From Flavobacteriales bacterium (GTDB lineage: Bacteria; Bacteroidota; Bacteroidia; Flavobacteriales_F; PHOS-HE28): a stretch of 64,000 bases of DNA. The stretch is from contig JAIOIH010000040.1 in assembly GCA_019912395.1 (NCBI GenBank), positions 1-64,000 of the forward strand. The letters run 5' to 3'. Positions 16,400-28,780 of this stretch are shown here, one piece after another (within the stretch, counting starts at the first letter, position 1; each line of letters opens with the position of its first letter). Made by a program: the position numbers and the translations under genes. The notes below the pieces were generated by a model that ran no database searches, had not been told where the DNA came from, and was given only the letters and a program-made list of their open reading frames with translations.

Positions 16400-17395
16400 T
16401 CAATTCGAGCGGATGAACGTGTGTTCCGGCACCTCCCTACCCTCAGCTTTGGCTTGGGCCAATTCCCTCTGAAGCTGCTTGCTGGTCATGCTGCTTCCGT
16501 CGTGGCTCCAGCCGGGAGGGCCGAAGATGTACATGAACTTGTTCTTCAGGCCGGGCGCCTTTTTTACGTCCTTCCAGATCTCCTGGAACTCGAACAGGTT
16601 GTGCGTGATCGGGTTGTCCGTGCCGGGATCGTGGCTGATGCCGTACTTGGGCACTACCCCTTTGATCGGGGGTTGCCAGGTACCATAGAGCCGATCCCAG
16701 ATGGTGAGGATACCGCCGTGGTTCTTGTCCAAGTACGGCGTGTTGCTGCTGTGGTGAACCGTGTGGATGTACGGTGTATTGAAGAGCCGCTCGTACAACG
16801 GCAAGGAAGGCACCAATTGGGAGTGCAGGAAGAACTGGTAGAAGGAGTTGAGGATGAGTGCGGTGGCGATCATGATCGGTTCGAAACCGACCAACGGCAT
16901 CCACAACCAGAAGATGGGCTTGTACAGCGTGATGAACCAGCCGTTGCGAATGCTGACCGTAAGGTTGAACGTCTTGGCGGAATGGTGCGGCAAGTGCGCG
17001 GCCCAGAGCAAGCGAATGTTGTGGCTTAGGCGGTGGTGCCAATAGAAGTTGTGGTCGTCGGCGAGCATGCAGATGATCCAGATGTACCATGCGAAGCCCA
17101 AGCTTCCGTACCCCAGATACTGTTCGCGCAAGGGTTCAGCCAGTTTGAAGAGGAAGAAGTAGAGCGTGATCTCGAACACATTGGTGAGGACACGGATCCC
17201 CGTGGCGCCAACCAGGATCACGAAGCTCGCCCACGTTTCCTTCAGGTTGTAGAGTTCCTTCGCCTTGAAGAACTCCAGCAACAGAAGCCCTAGGAAAACA
17301 GGATACACGTACATGATACCGATACGTTCGATGGGCAGCGGAGGCAACTGGGCCTTCATGTGCAGCCAGGCCTCAATGGGATTGAAGGATGTCAT
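16400..17395 (-). CDS. Sterol desaturase / fatty acid hydroxylase family membrane protein
   Basis: A 331-residue membrane protein with the di-iron histidine clusters of the fatty acid hydroxylase superfamily: HRLSH, HLPHH and HTVHHSSN, plus a fourth His near FLHSQLVP. Several helices precede and separate the clusters. Members hydroxylate or desaturate lipids using oxygen, and the lipid substrate here cannot be told. The ATG at 17395 is preferred and the length is normal. It stands alone between the palindromic gap and the convergently arranged terminator region of the TPR gene. Confidence 0.88.
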   Translation of the reverse strand: MTSFNPIEAWLHMKAQLPPLPIERIGIMYVYPVFLGLLLLEFFKAKELYNLKETWASFVILVGATGIRVLTNVFEITLYFFLFKLAEPLREQYLGYGSLGFAWYIWIICMLADDHNFYWHHRLSHNIRLLWAAHLPHHSAKTFNLTVSIRNGWFITLYKPIFWLWMPLVGFEPIMIATALILNSFYQFFLHSQLVPSLPLYERLFNTPYIHTVHHSSNTPYLDKNHGGILTIWDRLYGTWQPPIKGVVPKYGISHDPGTDNPITHNLFEFQEIWKDVKKAPGLKNKFMYIFGPPGWSHDGSSMTSKQLQRELAQAKAEGREVPEHTFIRSN

Positions 17396-17472
17396 GATGG
17401 AATAATGAAAGGGTATCCGACGTTGGAGCCGTCAAATGTATTCTTTGCCACCTGACGGCCCCGGATAAAATC

Positions 17473-17496
17473 GAAGCCCCGGCGAACCGGGGCTTC
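17473..17496 (-). terminator. Rho-independent-like terminator of the TPR gene
   Basis: A perfect 10-bp stem GAAGCCCCGG/CCGGGGCTTC encloses a four-base loop. On the minus strand it is followed by GATTTTATCC. It lies 26 bases past the stop of the TPR gene at 17522. Confidence 0.75.
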
Positions 17497-17521
17497 TGGA
17501 TAGGCTGATGTGCCACTGGCC

Positions 17522-18700
17522 TTACTCGCCCAGTTCCTTCTTGATGGCGTTGTACTTCTCCGTGTCGCCGGTCTTGGCGTAGAGCTTTTTCAGTTGCTCC
17601 ATGGTGGCGTTGTCATCCGGCTTCAGCTTGTGGGCTTCCTCGAAGTACGGGATCGTCTTCAGGTAGATCGCGTCCGCCTTGGTCTTGCAGGCATTGTACT
17701 TCGTGTCGTCCGTTATCTGGTTGCACTTTTCGTACTCATAGGCCGCGCGGTTGTTGTAGAGCACGCCAATGTTGTAGTAGCTGTCAAAGAAATCGGGAGC
17801 TACCTCGATGCTCTTTTTGTACGCCTGCTCGGCGAGGTCGTACCACTTGATCATCTCGGCCTCGGCCACCTCCCCTTCCTTGGGATTGGCCTTGCCATCA
17901 TATAAACTGCCCAGCACCGAATAGAGCACCGGGTTCGTGGGGTCGTTCTCAATGGCCGCCTGTACACTTGTCTCCGCTTCATCCATGCGGTTCGCTTCCA
18001 ACAGGAATGCCACGAGGTCCAACATCATCTCCTTATTGTCGGGATACTTGGCCAGACCCTGCTTGGTGGTGGCGATGGCCTTGTCGAGGTTTCCTGAGCG
18101 CTTCTGCATGCTGGCGAGGTAGCGGAACACCTCCGGCTTGTCATAGCCGATCTTGATGCACTCCGCATACCGCTCCATGGCCGTGGCCGTGTCACCCATG
18201 GCCTCATACGCCAAGGCACTGTTGAAGACCGCGTTGCTGTCCACCCGGCCGAAGGCCTCGGCGATGCGCTCACTTTGCGTGTAGCCCTGGATCGCCTTTT
18301 CGTAGTCCTTGTTGTTGAAGGCATCATTGCCACCGTTCAAGGCAGTGATCTGCAGGTTCATCAAGGCCCGGTCGTTCTCTTCCTCGTAGCTGCCCTTCGT
18401 GTCCAGCTCCTTGGCCTTGATATAGCTCTCCACGGCCTTGTCCATGGCTTTCGGGTACTTCACCTTCAGGGCCTCGTCCGCACCCATGGCAATGTGCGCA
18501 TAAATGGCACCGCGATACCGCCAGGTCTTCTCCTTGGAAGCCGTGGATTCATGGGTGATGGTGGGCTCGATATACTCGGCCGCCTTGTCATAGTCCCCGT
18601 CGCCCATGTAGTTGTACGCGCTCACGACCTTGCTGTTCTGTGCATGCAGGGTACATGAGGCGGCCACGGCCGCGAGGAGGAGATAGTGCTTCATGCTCAT
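17522..18700 (-). CDS. Secreted tetratricopeptide-repeat protein
   Basis: A 392-residue protein with a signal peptide (residues about 3-22, ending TLHAQ) followed by helical repeats across the whole length. TPR signatures include ALAYEAMGDTATAMERYAECI, RYLASMQKRSGNLDKAI and YYNIGVLYNNRAAYEYE. The repeats imply a periplasmic or outer-membrane scaffold for protein interactions, and I cannot name the partner. The start could be 18700 (MSMKH) or 18694 (MKH). Both lie just after the gyrA stop at 18708, and gyrA and this gene are on the same strand, so they may be co-transcribed. Confidence 0.82.
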   Translation of the reverse strand: MSMKHYLLLAAVAASCTLHAQNSKVVSAYNYMGDGDYDKAAEYIEPTITHESTASKEKTWRYRGAIYAHIAMGADEALKVKYPKAMDKAVESYIKAKELDTKGSYEEENDRALMNLQITALNGGNDAFNNKDYEKAIQGYTQSERIAEAFGRVDSNAVFNSALAYEAMGDTATAMERYAECIKIGYDKPEVFRYLASMQKRSGNLDKAIATTKQGLAKYPDNKEMMLDLVAFLLEANRMDEAETSVQAAIENDPTNPVLYSVLGSLYDGKANPKEGEVAEAEMIKWYDLAEQAYKKSIEVAPDFFDSYYNIGVLYNNRAAYEYEKCNQITDDTKYNACKTKADAIYLKTIPYFEEAHKLKPDDNATMEQLKKLYAKTGDTEKYNAIKKELGE

Positions 18701-18707
18701 CTGATGA

Positions 18708-21287
18708 TTAGTCTTCGATGGGACCATCAATTACGGTGCCATCCGTTCCATTCTCCGTGCCTTCAGGGCGTTCACCGGTACCCTCGGCACCTTCCTCACC
18801 TTCCACATTCTCGTCGAGCTCTTCCTTCAAGGAACTGTCCACCTTGGCGACGGCGGCAATGGAATCGTTCTTCCGCAGGTCGATCAAGCGCACGCCTTGT
18901 GTGGCCCGGCCCAGCACGCGCATTTCGCTCAGGTCCATGCGGATGGTGATGCCGCTTCGGTTGATGATCATCAGCTGGTCATCGTCCTTCACCGACTTGA
19001 TGGCGATCAGCGGACCGGTCTTATCGGTCACTTGGATCGTCTTCACGCCTTTCCCGCCGCGGTTGGTGATGCGGTAATCGTCAACGGGGCTGCGTTTGCC
19101 GTATCCCTTTTCGCTCACTACGAGCACTTGCGTGTTGGCGGTCTCCTCCCCTTCCAAGGTCACCATGCCCACCACTTCGTCGTTGGCATCGGCGAGCATC
19201 ATGCCGCGTACGCCGCTGGCACCACGGCCCATGGCACGCACACGGTCCTCTTCAAAGTGGACCGCCTTACCCGCGCGGCTGGCGATGATGATGTGGCTCT
19301 TTCCGTTGGTCAATTTGGCCTCCAACAGCTCGTCCCCTTCGCGGATACCCACCGCGATGATGCCATTGGCACGCGGACGGCTGTATGCTTCCAAGGTGGT
19401 CTTCTTGATCACGCCCTTCTTGGTGACCAGCACCACGTAATGGTTGTTCAGGTATTCCTCGCTCTTCAGGTCGGTGACGTTGATGTAGGCGAGCACCTTG
19501 TCGTCGCCCTCGATCTGTACCATGTTCTGGATCGCGCGGCCCTTGCTTTGGCGTGTGCCTTCCGGTATGTCGAACACGCGCATCCAGTAACAGCGGCCCT
19601 TTTGGGTGAAGATGAGCAGGTAGTTGTGGTTGGTGGCCACGAAGAGCTGCTCGAGGAAGTCCTCCTCGCGGGTGGTGCTGCCACGGCTGCCCTTGCCGCC
19701 ACGCCCTTGTGTGCGGAACTCCGATAAGGCGGTGCGCTTGATGTAGCCAAGGTGGCTGATGGTGACCACCACGGCCTCGTCGGCAATGAGGTCCTCCATG
19801 CTCATGTCGCCGCTGGCATGCACGATCTGGGTGCGGCGTTCATCACCGTACTTGTCGCGCACCTCCAAGGTCTCGGCCTTGATGATGTCGTAGCGCATGT
19901 CCTCGTTGGCGAGGATCGCACGGAGGTGGTCGATCAACTTCATCAGCTCGGCGTGCTCCTCGCGGATCTTGTCGCGCTCCAGGCCAGTGAGGCGCTGCAG
20001 GCGCATGTCGAGAATGGCGCGTGCCTGGATCTCGCTGAGCGCGAAGGAGGTCATCAATCCCTCGCGGGCGATGTCCGGCGTTTGGCTGGCACGGATCAGT
20101 TTGATCACCTCGTCCAAATGGTCCAATGCGATCAACAGTCCCTCCAGGATGTGGGCGCGTTCCTCCGCCTTGCGCAAGTCGAACTTGGTGCGGCGCACCA
20201 CCACATCATGCCGGTGCTCCACAAAATGATGGATCATGGGCTTCAGGCCCAAGATCACCGGCCGGCCCTGCACCAGCGCAATGTTGTTCACACTGAAGCT
20301 GGTTTGCAGCGAGCTGTACTTGTACAACTGGTTGAGCACCACGGTCCCCATGGCCTCCCGCTTCACGTCATACGCCAAGCGGATCCCCTTGCGGTCGCTA
20401 TAGTCGTTCACGTCGCTGATGCCCTCGATCTTCTTGTCATTCACCAGGTCGGCCACACCCTTGTAAAGTTGCACGGCCTTATTCACCTGGAAGGGGATCT
20501 CCGTGACGATAATCGTCTCGCGCCCGCTTTTCGGATCCTCCTCGATATGGCATTTCGCGCGCAGCACGATCCTGCCCCGGCCCGTCTCGTAGGCATCGCG
20601 GATCCCATCGGTGCCATAAATGATGCCCCCGGTGGGGAAATCGGGCCCCTTGATGTGTTCCATCAGTCCGGCCACGTCGATGTCCCTGTTCTCGATATAG
20701 GCCACGATGCCATTGCAGACCTCGGTAAGGTTGTGCGGTGGCATGTTGGTGGCCATGCCCACGGCGATACCGGAACCGCCGTTCACCAGCAGGTTGGGGA
20801 TGCGCGTGGGCATCACCGATGGTTCCTCCAGCGTATCGTCGAAGTTGGGGCGCATGTCCACCGTCTCCTTGTCCAGGTCCGCCATCACCTCCTCGGCGAT
20901 CTTGCGCATGCGCACCTCCGTATAGCGCATCGCCGCCGGGCTGTCGCCGTCGATGCTGCCGAAGTTCCCTTGGCCGTCCACCAACTGGTAACGCATGCTC
21001 CACTCCTGGGCCATGCGCACCATGGCGTCGTAAACGCTCTGGTCGCCGTGCGGGTGGTACTTGCCGAGCACTTCACCCACCAAACGGGCGCTCTTCTTAT
21101 AGGGCCGTGTGCTGGACATGCCCAACCCCTCCATGCCGAAGAGTACCCGGCGATGCACGGGCTTCAGGCCATCGCGCACGTCGGGAAGTGCCCGGCTCAC
21201 GATCACCGACATCGAATAATCGATGTAGGCGGTCTTCATTTCGGTCTCGATGTTGATCGGGATGATCTTTTCTCCTCCTTCTGCCAT
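18708..21287 (-). CDS. gyrA: DNA gyrase subunit A
   Basis: An 859-residue type II topoisomerase subunit. The catalytic tyrosine is Y122 in [10 protein letters not shown]. The DNA-gate segment is [19 protein letters not shown], and the C-terminal beta-pinwheel carries a GyrA-box-like QGRGGKG and a second RGGKG. It is the breakage-reunion subunit, acting with GyrB to supercoil DNA. Counting from the first Met, position 83 is Gln, where E. coli has the quinolone-contact Ser83, while Asp87 is kept. An acidic tail follows residue 820. The GyrA box argues against ParC. It is divergent from clpC. Confidence 0.96.
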   Translation of the reverse strand: MAEGGEKIIPINIETEMKTAYIDYSMSVIVSRALPDVRDGLKPVHRRVLFGMEGLGMSSTRPYKKSARLVGEVLGKYHPHGDQSVYDAMVRMAQEWSMRYQLVDGQGNFGSIDGDSPAAMRYTEVRMRKIAEEVMADLDKETVDMRPNFDDTLEEPSVMPTRIPNLLVNGGSGIAVGMATNMPPHNLTEVCNGIVAYIENRDIDVAGLMEHIKGPDFPTGGIIYGTDGIRDAYETGRGRIVLRAKCHIEEDPKSGRETIIVTEIPFQVNKAVQLYKGVADLVNDKKIEGISDVNDYSDRKGIRLAYDVKREAMGTVVLNQLYKYSSLQTSFSVNNIALVQGRPVILGLKPMIHHFVEHRHDVVVRRTKFDLRKAEERAHILEGLLIALDHLDEVIKLIRASQTPDIAREGLMTSFALSEIQARAILDMRLQRLTGLERDKIREEHAELMKLIDHLRAILANEDMRYDIIKAETLEVRDKYGDERRTQIVHASGDMSMEDLIADEAVVVTISHLGYIKRTALSEFRTQGRGGKGSRGSTTREEDFLEQLFVATNHNYLLIFTQKGRCYWMRVFDIPEGTRQSKGRAIQNMVQIEGDDKVLAYINVTDLKSEEYLNNHYVVLVTKKGVIKKTTLEAYSRPRANGIIAVGIREGDELLEAKLTNGKSHIIIASRAGKAVHFEEDRVRAMGRGASGVRGMMLADANDEVVGMVTLEGEETANTQVLVVSEKGYGKRSPVDDYRITNRGGKGVKTIQVTDKTGPLIAIKSVKDDDQLMIINRSGITIRMDLSEMRVLGRATQGVRLIDLRKNDSIAAVAKVDSSLKEELDENVEGEEGAEGTGERPEGTENGTDGTVIDGPIED

Positions 21288-21539
21288 TTTGTTCGTTTCT
21301 GCCGCCTCGCACGGTTATTGGACACCCCCTGCGAAAACGGTCCCGAAGGTACCCTTATCGGGCATAACCGGGCCGTGTAATTTTCCACAATCCCACACTT
21401 CGGTGTGAATAAAAGAAAAGAAGGCGGAAAGGCAGGTTCCCGACGGCTTCGATAGCTTGCCCCCGAACCAGTGCGTGTAACTTGCGCGTACAAAGGCATG
21501 GTTATCGCACTGCTTCCCCGCAACGCTTGAACAAATCCA

Positions 21540-24125
<2,586 letters not shown>

Positions 24126-24151
24126 CCTTGGTTACAATTGTCGGGCTAATG

Positions 24152-24225
24152 CCGACCTGCTCCCGACAGAAGGTCGGAACGAATTGATCGAATGTAGAAC
24201 GGCCCCGGATCACACGGGGCCGTTC
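24152..24225 (+). terminator. Two hairpins after clpC; the second is a strong terminator
   Basis: The first hairpin pairs CCGACCT (24152-24158) with AGGTCGG (24171-24177). The second pairs GAACGGCCCCG (24197-24207) with CGGGGCCGTTC (24215-24225) around a seven-base loop, followed by TCATTCT. The second is a typical intrinsic terminator stem for clpC. Confidence 0.72.
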
Positions 24226-24301
24226 TCATTCTGGTAGCTGGCTTGCTTTTACTTGCCAAGTGGGCAGCGAGCGTGGTCAATACGGACTACCGGGATCCGG
24301 A

Positions 24302-24946
24302 TCACCAGATACCGTCATCCGCCTTCTGAAAGCTGGTGCTGAAGCCCAGGCCCACGGTGAGGAAGCGATATGGAGCACCTGTATCCGTCCGGCCCGGAAA
24401 GCGTTCCAGACCGATCACCTCCGGACTGAAGCTCGTGGCATCCTGTTGGTACCCCAGAGACAGTCCAAAGGCAAGATTATCCGAGGCATGAACGAAATAG
24501 GCCGCATTCACGCCCCAATGGAAGCCGGGCTGCTTGGCATTCCCTGAACAGGTCCGGCAATTCCAGTTCCAGGTGGACTGGCCCAGTTTGGCATTGAGCT
24601 CGATGAAGGTGCGGGACCCGGTATAGTGTGCCCAAGTGAGCTTTCCATAGAACAACAGCCTGTTGACGTCCCCTTCCGTCAATTCCGGGGACAGTCCATT
24701 GTCGTTCAGTTCGTACCATGTGGCATTCACCCCCACGCCTATGCCCAAGCCCTTGTATACCGGAAGTTGGAACACCCCGTCCACTTGCCCGAGCGCATCG
24801 GTGAGGTTGTCGAAGATGGGATTGCCCAAGGCCATGGGGAGGAAGAGAAAACCTTGTGCGGTGGGCTTGAACTCCGGCACCTTCTGGGCTTGGCCGACCA
24901 TCGGAACAAGCATTGCCAAGGCACCGATGGCAAGTTGGAACTTCAT
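24302..24946 (-). CDS. Outer-membrane beta-barrel-like protein of unknown function
   Basis: A 214-residue protein with a signal peptide (residues 1-20, ending VGQAQ) and then alternating hydrophobic/polar strands with frequent aromatic and glycine residues (GIGVGVNATWYEL, FLTVGLGFSTSF), as in outer-membrane beta-barrels. A CRTC pair lies mid-protein. I do not recognise a specific family. Its start overlaps the stop of the preceding gene by four bases (24943-24946), suggesting translational coupling to the small membrane protein upstream. Confidence 0.68.
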   Translation of the reverse strand: MKFQLAIGALAMLVPMVGQAQKVPEFKPTAQGFLFLPMALGNPIFDNLTDALGQVDGVFQLPVYKGLGIGVGVNATWYELNDNGLSPELTEGDVNRLLFYGKLTWAHYTGSRTFIELNAKLGQSTWNWNCRTCSGNAKQPGFHWGVNAAYFVHASDNLAFGLSLGYQQDATSFSPEVIGLERFPGRTDTGAPYRFLTVGLGFSTSFQKADDGIW

Positions 24947-25320
24947 GCTTGGCGCACCATGAACCGGCGTTCCGTGCGCTGTGTTGAGGTTGCGATCTCA
25001 AAGAAATAACACCCCTCGGCCTCGGCCGGCAGGGGCAGTTCGAGCACCTGGACCCCTTTCTCCATCACCACGGCCGGCCATGCAAGCAATGGAGCGTGTG
25101 CCTCGCTCAGCATGGCTGGGAACACCTCCTCGGGTTGCGGCATCGACACTTGAACGCGCAATAGGGGCGGATGGTACATCACCTCCACCTCCTCCAACTT
25201 CACCTGCTGGGGCACGGGCATATGGTGCAGGTGGATATACCGCTTGAACCGACGGACAAGGATCACCACCACCAGGATGGACAGGGTGATGATCAAGGTG
25301 GTGCGAAAATCTTCGATCAT
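24943..25320 (-). CDS. Small single-span membrane protein, unknown function
   Basis: A 125-residue protein with one N-terminal transmembrane helix (TTLIITLSILVVVILVRR, residues 7-24), a basic histidine-containing segment, then a soluble domain rich in Val, Pro and Glu. No known family is apparent. It starts seven bases after the DUF493 gene and overlaps the next gene, so the three minus-strand genes DUF493, this one and the barrel protein are probably one transcript. Confidence 0.6.
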   Translation of the reverse strand: MIEDFRTTLIITLSILVVVILVRRFKRYIHLHHMPVPQQVKLEEVEVMYHPPLLRVQVSMPQPEEVFPAMLSEAHAPLLAWPAVVMEKGVQVLELPLPAEAEGCYFFEIATSTQRTERRFMVRQA

Positions 25321-25327
25321 GCGGAAC

Positions 25328-25603
25328 TCAGAGAACGATCACCCCCTCGATCTGTGCGGCCTTGTCATAGCGGGCCACCACTTCGTCCGCGCTCATCATC
25401 ACCTCGTTCACCGTGATGCTCAGGTATTTCCCGGCCTTGCTGTACTTACGCAGCACTTCAGCCTCGGCTGGGAACAGGGCCAATACAGCATTCAGGCGTT
25501 CCTCGTCCGGCTCGAAGATGAACTTGAACATGTAGACCGCCGGCCATGTATGGACCAGGTCCAGTGCCTTGCGCATTCGGTCGCGGGCTTCGTCATGCTC
25601 CAT
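25328..25603 (-). CDS. DUF493 / YbeD-like domain protein
   Basis: A 91-residue protein matching the short ferredoxin-like DUF493 (YbeD) fold. It has the pattern MFKFIFEPDEERLNAVLALF in the first half and SKAGKYLSITVNEVMMSADEVVARYDKA, then IEGVIVL, at the end. The family is widespread. The E. coli member sits near lipoate biosynthesis genes, but no such neighbours occur here, so the role is unknown. It is the first gene of a three-gene set. Confidence 0.8.
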   Translation of the reverse strand: MEHDEARDRMRKALDLVHTWPAVYMFKFIFEPDEERLNAVLALFPAEAEVLRKYSKAGKYLSITVNEVMMSADEVVARYDKAAQIEGVIVL

Positions 25604-25800
25604 GGTGGCAAAGGTAGGGCCGCGTGAAGATGGGTGATCGGAGAATGGAAGTTGACGGCTGGCGGCTGGTGAACAGTGGCTCGTGACTACTGACCGGTGC
25701 CGAAGCCGGACCGCCGTTTGTTTCCCGGTGGCTTATCACTTTTTCCGATTCACCAAGGCAACGATGTATAACCGGGATCCAGTAGCAGGGAGCATCAACT

Positions 25801-26793
25801 TCATTCCGGGAATGGCAAACTCAACACCTGCAACCCTGATCCATCCGCGTTCATCAGCACGAGTTCGTTCTCCACCAGTAGTGTGCTTGAATCCTGCGGT
25901 GTGAACCGGCGGCGAATGGCCAGCAGCTTGTCGGTCTGCGGCGAATAGTCCAGACCGCTGAAGTAGCGAGAATCGCAGGTGGACAGAAGCAGTTGGGTGC
26001 CTGTACCATTGGCCAGATCCGTGCGATAAAGCCCGCTCACATGCGACCAAACGGCGGATTGCTCCATTGTAGTAATACCGAAATAGTTGGAATTGTCGGG
26101 GTCGCTGGCCACCGGGGTGGGCCCAACGATGGTCCATGCATCGGCGGCTATATCGCCGAGCAGTACACCTAGATTGTTCACCCATACCACTTGGTTCTCC
26201 GTGTACCAGCAGCTACCTTGGAATATAGGTGTATTGTACAGGGTGTCCGAGATCCCGGTCGAAGTAGATGTTCGTACCGACACCCATGGACCATTATTTA
26301 TGTAAGTGTACCCGAAAGCCGCAGAGGACGGGGACCATTGTGGGCTTATATTACCTCCAAGGAAGGTCAGTTGGGTCAAGCTGTCGCCATTCGCCTTCAC
26401 TTTGAAGATGTTGGTGCCGGAGGTAACAAGGATCCACCCATTGCTGCCCCAGGCCGTTCCTCCTATATCCGACAACTCATCTACCGTAAGGATTGCAGTA
26501 AGCGTATGGCTACTTATTTGGTATTTCCACATCGTAGTTCCTTGGCCAACTTGGGACGATTCCGTGATAACTAGTTCATCCCCGTTGCTGGGGTTGAACC
26601 CTGCCGATCTGAGCTTATGGTTCGGAAGCAGATAGTTCCAACCCAGCTGGCCTTCGGGCAAGGGGAGCGACTCACACGGCCCTTCAGGTTCCGATGTGCC
26701 TGGGCAGGAAGGTTGGTTTGGGCCATCCTTGTGGCAAGCGGTCAAGGTCAGGACTGCCATGAGCGGCAGGACGGTGATAAGGGGAAGGCGCAT
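25801..26793 (-). CDS. Lipoprotein with TolB-like beta-propeller repeats
   Basis: A 330-residue protein with a lipoprotein signal (lipobox LTAC, Cys near residue 20) and a Pro-rich linker. Repeating four-stranded units follow, such as NPSNGDELVITESSQ, WKYQISSHTLTAILTVDELSD and IFKVKANGDSLTQLTFLGGNISPQWSPSS. The DG..xLT....D..P.WSP pattern is that of TolB/WD40-like propellers. It is likely anchored in the outer membrane and may bind proteins. No enzymatic motif is seen. Composition is lower in GC than the surroundings. Confidence 0.75.
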   Translation of the reverse strand: MRLPLITVLPLMAVLTLTACHKDGPNQPSCPGTSEPEGPCESLPLPEGQLGWNYLLPNHKLRSAGFNPSNGDELVITESSQVGQGTTMWKYQISSHTLTAILTVDELSDIGGTAWGSNGWILVTSGTNIFKVKANGDSLTQLTFLGGNISPQWSPSSAAFGYTYINNGPWVSVRTSTSTGISDTLYNTPIFQGSCWYTENQVVWVNNLGVLLGDIAADAWTIVGPTPVASDPDNSNYFGITTMEQSAVWSHVSGLYRTDLANGTGTQLLLSTCDSRYFSGLDYSPQTDKLLAIRRRFTPQDSSTLLVENELVLMNADGSGLQVLSLPFPE

Positions 26794-27053
26794 GGTATTC
26801 AGTTGTTGATTATTATCATGGCACCATCCGACTCGACTTCAGCCTTTGCCAAATGTAGTTCCTCAATTTTGCGGAAGTAGAATGAGCAGCATGACCAATT
26901 CAGAGTGCTCCACCTCATCCTTGCGCCACAATCCTCAAAGGGACAGCATTTCCATCTGCGCAGACCAAAAACAATCCGTGGAATCAACGGTCTATTCTTC
27001 CCGCCATTGAACTTTGTCCCAACTTGCGTGTACGGCACCACGAATAAAAGACC

Positions 27054-28163
27054 ATGGCCCGGATCCCGATCATTCTGCTTGCAGCTCTCCTGCCCTTGGT
27101 GTGCCTTTCCCAAACAGAGGACCGGAAAGAGATCCCGCCGCCCGCACCGCCCGTGAGCAACCTGCAGGGGGGCTGGGACAATAACCTGGCCAATTCCCAG
27201 GCCGCGCAGTGGAGGGACGCCAACACGAACGCGCCCCCAGATGCCCTGATGCAGCTGAACTGGTTCCTCAGTGAGCTGAATGCCAGGATCGGCAACAACA
27301 ATGGGGAACTGAAGTCCACGGACAAGGCACAACTGGGTCGCATTGCCGAGGAGATCAAGACCACTGCACCCGGCAGTTTCGAGCAGCACTTGGCGGATTA
27401 CTACTTGGAGTTCCCTTCCAAAGCCGCCTTCGCCGACCTGGACGCCGCGAACAAGCTGGCGCCGGAGCGTGCTGAGCTGCTGGCCCCCATGCTTTCAAAG
27501 GCCATGCTGGACGGGGATGCGGCCGAGCTGCGGAAATGGAGCGCTGAGATGGACCGGCGCGGCGGCGTTACCCCGCCGTTGAAGGCTGCCGCAGCGGACG
27601 TGTTGCTCAGCGTGCCCGATAACGGGATCCTCTTCACCAATGGGGACATGGACACCCAGCCCGCCGTGGTACGCCAAGTGCAGCAACAGGAAAAGCCCGA
27701 CCTGCTGATCGTGGACCGGCGCTTGCTGGCTGACCCAAGCTATCGCGAAAGAACATGGAGACAGGCAGGTGCGACCGGCCCGACACCATCGGATGGACCC
27801 GTGTTCGCCAAGAAATTACTGCTGTCCACTTCACGCCCGGTCTACTTCGCCTTGAGCCTGGACCGCTCTTGGCTGGACGCCTTCCCCGGACAACTGCATG
27901 CGGTGGGTGCTGCTTTTCGAGTGGGAGCGCCCGATGTCGAGGATGCCGCCGCGCTGGCCCGGCATTGGGCCGCCATGAAGAAACCAGTGAACGCCGGCCC
28001 GATGAGCCGCAACTACCTATTGCCAGGGGCCATCCTACTGCGCCAGTTCCGTGGCAGGAACGATGAGGCGAACGCCTCGCGGTTGGAGCACGAGCTGCGG
28101 CAGATCGCAGCGGCCACCGGTGCCACGCAGGACCTCTACTCACTGGGCATCCTTCAGCATTGA
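27054..28163 (+). CDS. Secreted protein of unknown function upstream of the sigma factor gene
   Basis: A 369-residue protein with a signal peptide (residues 1-19, ending VCLSQ), a helical middle region, and a segment ILFTNGDMDTQPAVVRQVQ then EKPDLLIVDRRLL. That segment resembles the TNGDNDTFP region of the soluble part of DUF2723-type membrane proteins in Bacteroidota. The resemblance is from memory of the motif and is not proof of common function. It ends immediately before the ECF sigma gene (its stop at 28161-28163 lies five bases before the sigma ATG), so co-expression is likely. Confidence 0.6.
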   Translation: MARIPIILLAALLPLVCLSQTEDRKEIPPPAPPVSNLQGGWDNNLANSQAAQWRDANTNAPPDALMQLNWFLSELNARIGNNNGELKSTDKAQLGRIAEEIKTTAPGSFEQHLADYYLEFPSKAAFADLDAANKLAPERAELLAPMLSKAMLDGDAAELRKWSAEMDRRGGVTPPLKAAAADVLLSVPDNGILFTNGDMDTQPAVVRQVQQQEKPDLLIVDRRLLADPSYRERTWRQAGATGPTPSDGPVFAKKLLLSTSRPVYFALSLDRSWLDAFPGQLHAVGAAFRVGAPDVEDAAALARHWAAMKKPVNAGPMSRNYLLPGAILLRQFRGRNDEANASRLEHELRQIAAATGATQDLYSLGILQH

Positions 28164-28168
28164 AGCAC

Positions 28169-28780
28169 ATGGCCCTGTTCCGCACCGACCCCACGGACCT
28201 GAGCGATGAGCGGCTCATGGAGCTGGTGCTGCGCGGCGATGAGCGTGCCTTCACCGTGCTCTTCGACCGCTACCAGCGCAAGCTCCTCACCTACTTCCAC
28301 CGCATGCTGTGGCAGGATCGGGAGCGTGCGGAGGATTTCCTGCAGGACCTGTTCACCAAGATCGCGCAGCGCCCACACAGCTACAACTCCGAGCGCCCCT
28401 TCCGCACGTGGCTTTACAGCGTGGCCAACAACATGTGCAAGAACGAATACCGGCGCATGGCCACGCGCACCGCGGCCGTGCCGGAACTGAAGGCCACCAA
28501 CAACCACACCGTGGAGGCGGCAGGAGGGATCGGTGTGGACCACGAACGCTTCTCCGCCAGGTTGGAAGAGGAACTGGACAAGCTGGACCCGGACCACAAG
28601 GCCACCTTCGTGATGCGCCACCACGAGGACATGCCCATCAAGGAGATCGCATCGGTCTTCGGCATCTCCGAAGGCACGGTGAAAAGCCGCCTCTTCTACA
28701 CGGTGAAAAAGCTGGCCGCCAACATGCCGGAATTCGACCCACGACCTAAACAAGCGGCATCTGTTGCCAGGCCGCGATGA
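28169..28780 (+). CDS. ECF-subfamily RNA polymerase sigma factor
   Basis: A 203-residue sigma-70 family factor lacking region 3. Region 2 covers RAFTVLFDRYQRKLLTYFHRM and RAEDFLQDLFTKIAQ, with RTWLYSVANNMCKNEYRR following. Region 4 covers LDPDHKATFVMRHHEDMPIKEIASVFGISEGTVKSRLFYTVKKL, the helix-turn-helix that reads the -35 element. It directs transcription in response to an envelope signal, presumably held by the product of the next gene. A TTG nine bases upstream could also start the protein. The stop overlaps the next ATG as ATGA. Confidence 0.9.
   Translation: MALFRTDPTDLSDERLMELVLRGDERAFTVLFDRYQRKLLTYFHRMLWQDRERAEDFLQDLFTKIAQRPHSYNSERPFRTWLYSVANNMCKNEYRRMATRTAAVPELKATNNHTVEAAGGIGVDHERFSARLEEELDKLDPDHKATFVMRHHEDMPIKEIASVFGISEGTVKSRLFYTVKKLAANMPEFDPRPKQAASVARPR

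Noticed and set aside
19752-21380. 542-residue open frame antisense to gyrA
   Set aside because: GC-rich codon shadow; histidine/alanine-rich translation without domains, entirely inside gyrA.
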